DNA from: Salarchaeum japonicum
GTDB lineage: Archaea; Halobacteriota; Halobacteria; Halobacteriales; Halobacteriaceae
NCBI RefSeq assembly: GCF_020614395.1
Contig: NZ_CP085324.1
Coordinates: 2,051,564-2,115,563 of the forward strand
Length of the DNA: 64,000 nt
Direction: 5' to 3'
The position numbers were made by a program, and so were the translations under genes. The notes below the pieces were generated by a model that was given only the letters and a program-made list of their open reading frames with translations, had not been told where the DNA came from and did no database searches. This document shows, piece after piece, positions 62,430 through 64,000 of this stretch. The first letter of the stretch is position 1. Every line of letters begins with the position of its first letter.

Positions 62430-63479
62430 TCAGTCATCGTTCAGGAACTGCCAGCGACGATCTGCTTTCTCGCGCTGCGATGCTCGGTCGTAGTGCTTGT
62501 CCAGCACGTCCTCGCTCGCGTCGAGGCGGTCGGAGACGACGCCGCGCGGCACGCCGTCGTTCCGGTACTTCGTCACGCGCGCTTTCCGCACGTCGTGTGG
62601 ACTCCGCGCTGAGGGGCAGCTGCTCGCGCCGTCCGCGGTCGCCCACTCGCACGTATCGGGTTCCTCTCCGTGCGGGCAGACCACGCCGACACGGCAGGGC
62701 CGCGTCCACCGATAGAACGTCTGGCGAATCGACGAGGATGAAACGCGCCCATACCTGGTAGTGACGAGCGGCCGCCGCCCGTGGTCGTCCTCGACGTTCT
62801 TCCGGGGGCCGTCGATGTAGTCCTGGAGCGTCGAGGCGACCGACCGACTGATTCGGTTGTACCGCTCGCCGTCGTCGTCGTTCTTCAGGGGAGTTCCAGA
62901 CCCGGGCCGATGCACGTAGTTCAGTCCCGGCGTGTCCGTGTCGAGGTCAGCGTCTCGGAGGTCGAGCGCGCGCACGCCGCCGCTCCGCGCGCCGGTGTGC
63001 CAGATGAGCGTCCAGATCACGTGCTCCCGACTCGCGTACTCGTACTGCGAGAGGTAATCGAGAATCGGCGGCACTCGCTCGGGTTCTATCGTCGAATCGC
63101 TCACTTCCTCGTGCTTCGACAGCGAGGGCAGCGGCACCTTCTCGTAGAGGTCTTCTTCGACGGCCTCGATCTGCGCGCAGAACCGAAGGAACGAGCGGAG
63201 CGTCGCCAGCGCGCCGTGAATCGTCTTCGGTGCGAGTTCGTCTGTCTTCCCCTTCGAGTACCCGCCGTTTCTGCGCCAGATACGGAACTGGTAGAGATCG
63301 CGTCCGTCGAGGTCGGCCATGCTGTCGATGCCGCCGTGCTCCCGACACCACTCGACGAACGCACGCAGATGACTCTCGTGAGACACCTGCGTCCAATCCG
63401 CCGCGTCGTGCTCCATCGACTCCAGATGCATCTCTACAGCATCCGAAGGCGGAATCGGTTCGAGATTGGTATCAGCCAT
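62430..63479 (-). CDS. Tyrosine recombinase/integrase (XerC/D-like, haloarchaeal)
   Basis: The 349-residue protein has an N-terminal SAM-like core-binding domain (about 10-110) and a catalytic domain with Arg165 in 'HTGARSGGVRAL', His295 and Arg298 in 'SPHDVRKARV', and nucleophile Tyr330 in 'DKHYDRAS'. Four Cys (262, 268, 277, 288) form a likely zinc-binding insert before the HxxR box, as in many haloviral integrases. The start at 63479 fits a TATA-like ACTATATC 33 nt upstream; the ATG at 63491 is too close. It transcribes toward the att repeats. Confidence 0.92.
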   Translation of the reverse strand: MADTNLEPIPPSDAVEMHLESMEHDAADWTQVSHESHLRAFVEWCREHGGIDSMADLDGRDLYQFRIWRRNGGYSKGKTDELAPKTIHGALATLRSFLRFCAQIEAVEEDLYEKVPLPSLSKHEEVSDSTIEPERVPPILDYLSQYEYASREHVIWTLIWHTGARSGGVRALDLRDADLDTDTPGLNYVHRPGSGTPLKNDDDGERYNRISRSVASTLQDYIDGPRKNVEDDHGRRPLVTTRYGRVSSSSIRQTFYRWTRPCRVGVVCPHGEEPDTCEWATADGASSCPSARSPHDVRKARVTKYRNDGVPRGVVSDRLDASEDVLDKHYDRASQREKADRRWQFLNDD

Positions 63480-63506
63480 ATACCCCACCATACTGGACTA
63501 GGTTTG

Positions 63507-63517
63507 ATATAGTTAAC
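63507..63517 (-). promoter_or_regulatory. Predicted promoter of the integrase gene
   Basis: On the minus strand TAACTATATCA is a TATA-like box about 33 nt before the integrase ATG at 63479. Confidence 0.5.
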
Positions 63518-63519
63518 GA

Positions 63520-63531
63520 CGATTGTAATCG
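63520..63531. promoter_or_regulatory. Inverted repeat between integrase and repressor, candidate operator
   Basis: CGATTGTAATCG has 5-bp arms with a 2-base centre. It lies directly between the divergent integrase and repressor TATA boxes, where a PhiH1-type repressor could control both. Confidence 0.4.
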
Positions 63532-63541
63532 CACCACTACC

Positions 63542-63553
63542 AGGTATATAACA
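63542..63553 (+). promoter_or_regulatory. Predicted promoter of the repressor genes
   Basis: GGTATATAACAC is a strong TATA-like box centred about 28 nt before the ATG at 63576, predicting a leaderless mRNA. Confidence 0.6.
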
Positions 63554-63575
63554 CACCGGACGTGCGATAAGGAGT

Positions 63576-63890
63576 ATGAGAAAATCGGGGAAGTGGATGG
63601 TTCTCCTCGACGACAGAATCCTCGAACTGTTCGAGGAGACGGGAGAGGAATATATGTCCCCGAGCGAAATCGCCGGGCACAACGTGATTCCGTACAGCGT
63701 GAGCTACGTCAGCCAGCGGTGTAAGAAACTGGCCGAGCACGGGCTGTTACAGCCGGTCGGGAACGGAGTCTACACGATGACCGACGAGGGACGCGCGTAC
63801 CTCCGCGAGGAGTACAACACAGCAGAGAACAGCGGAATCGAGGTAGAGAACGAGAACGCTACCGGAGTGAGTGAGGAGGACGAAGCGTAA
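63576..63890 (+). CDS. PhiH1-repressor-like winged-helix protein
   Basis: The 104-residue regulator opens 'MRKSGKWMVLLDDRILELFE', the usual start of haloarchaeal PhiH1-type repressors. A winged helix follows with recognition helix 'YSVSYVSQRCKKLAEHGLL' and wing 'GNGVYTMTDEGRAYL', then an acidic tail. PhiH1 repressors keep haloarchaeal proviruses silent. It faces the integrase gene across a shared promoter region and overlaps the next gene by one base (TAATG). Confidence 0.82.
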   Translation: MRKSGKWMVLLDDRILELFEETGEEYMSPSEIAGHNVIPYSVSYVSQRCKKLAEHGLLQPVGNGVYTMTDEGRAYLREEYNTAENSGIEVENENATGVSEEDEA

Positions 63891-64000
63891 TGTCGGTTCG
63901 CCGGATGGGACGATGGATGTACCCCGTAGACGAGCGCATCCTCGAGCACCTGGACGACACCAACTGGGCGACACCGCAGACGATGGCGCGCGAGTTGGAG
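63890..64000 (+). CDS. Second PhiH1-type winged-helix protein (partial at right edge)
   Basis: Thirty-seven codons are visible: 'SVRRMGRWMYPVDERILEHL' then 'DDTNWATPQTMARELE', open to the window edge. The GRWM-x-DERILEHL block parallels the preceding repressor's GKWM-x-DDRILELF, so the two look like tandem paralogs. The ATG shares a base with the upstream TAA, implying coupled translation. Confidence 0.7.
   Translation, partial: MSVRRMGRWMYPVDERILEHLDDTNWATPQTMARELE

Overview
This 64 kb window is chromosomal DNA of a haloarchaeon (class Halobacteria). The sequence is very GC-rich. The proteins are strongly acidic (Asp/Glu-rich, Lys-poor). The translation and transcription genes are archaeal (L10e, ABCE1/Rli1, Nog1, SUI1, Sec61-beta). 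F420 enzymes recur, and many genes have a TATA-like box 26-30 nt upstream of the start codon, as in leaderless haloarchaeal transcripts. I cannot name the species. No rRNA, CRISPR array or intact insertion sequence was seen.

Layout. 1-3.8 kb: a leftward cluster of a zinc-finger protein, Pcm isoaspartate methyltransferase, an O-methyltransferase and a divergent second Pcm cut by the window edge, plus an aminopeptidase. 3.9-8.0 kb: type II GAPDH, Hsp20, ribosomal protein L10e overlapping a RimK-type ligase, and a second ATP-grasp ligase. 8.4-15.3 kb: flavin monooxygenase, HerA-like ATPase, cold-shock protein, MATE exporter, enoyl-CoA hydratase, an alpha/beta hydrolase, tRNA-Phe and tRNA-Val. 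15.3-26 kb: DUF192 protein, ABC exporter, F420 oxidoreductase, two peptidases, a PIN-ATPase-KH protein, and an orphan ABC ATPase fused into an operon with a SAM hydrolase. 26-39 kb: EMC6-like protein with ABCE1, HflX, archaemetzincin opposite UPF0146, a HAD phosphatase, OsmC, the F420 reductase NpdG, the thiamine pair Thi4/ThiD-ThiN, thioredoxin, SecG, PdxT, a BFN nuclease domain, HisE and Nog1. 39-52 kb: DUF389 protein, SIMPL lipoprotein, EngB, hydroxyacid dehydrogenase, a Nudix-eIF2B fusion, CofE-Mer (F420), the MoxR-DUF58-transglutaminase operon, SUI1, rhodanese, Nudix and a DtxR-type regulator. 52-61.8 kb: DUF5809/5810, RimI, aconitase, YeiH, a dUTPase/dCTP deaminase-type protein, a lipoprotein, a histidine kinase and a VOC/hydrolase pair.

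From about 62.1 kb to the right edge the window enters an integrative element. It has three copies of a tRNA 3'-end-like sequence, hairpins, a leftward tyrosine integrase, and opposite it two tandem PhiH1-type winged-helix repressors, the second cut by the edge. The rest of the element lies outside the window.

The most unusual structure is a dispersed intergenic unit present three times: 8.03-8.31 kb (+), 30.10-30.31 kb (-) and 41.79-42.06 kb (+). Each copy begins right after a stop codon with the same T-rich sequence and carries hairpins. Each then has a near-identical BRE/TATA promoter block and a short conserved box leading into a stem-loop with a variable but base-paired stem. This looks like a family of independently transcribed structured small RNAs, or a non-autonomous repeat, that tolerates insertion at gene 3' ends. 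I do not recognise it.
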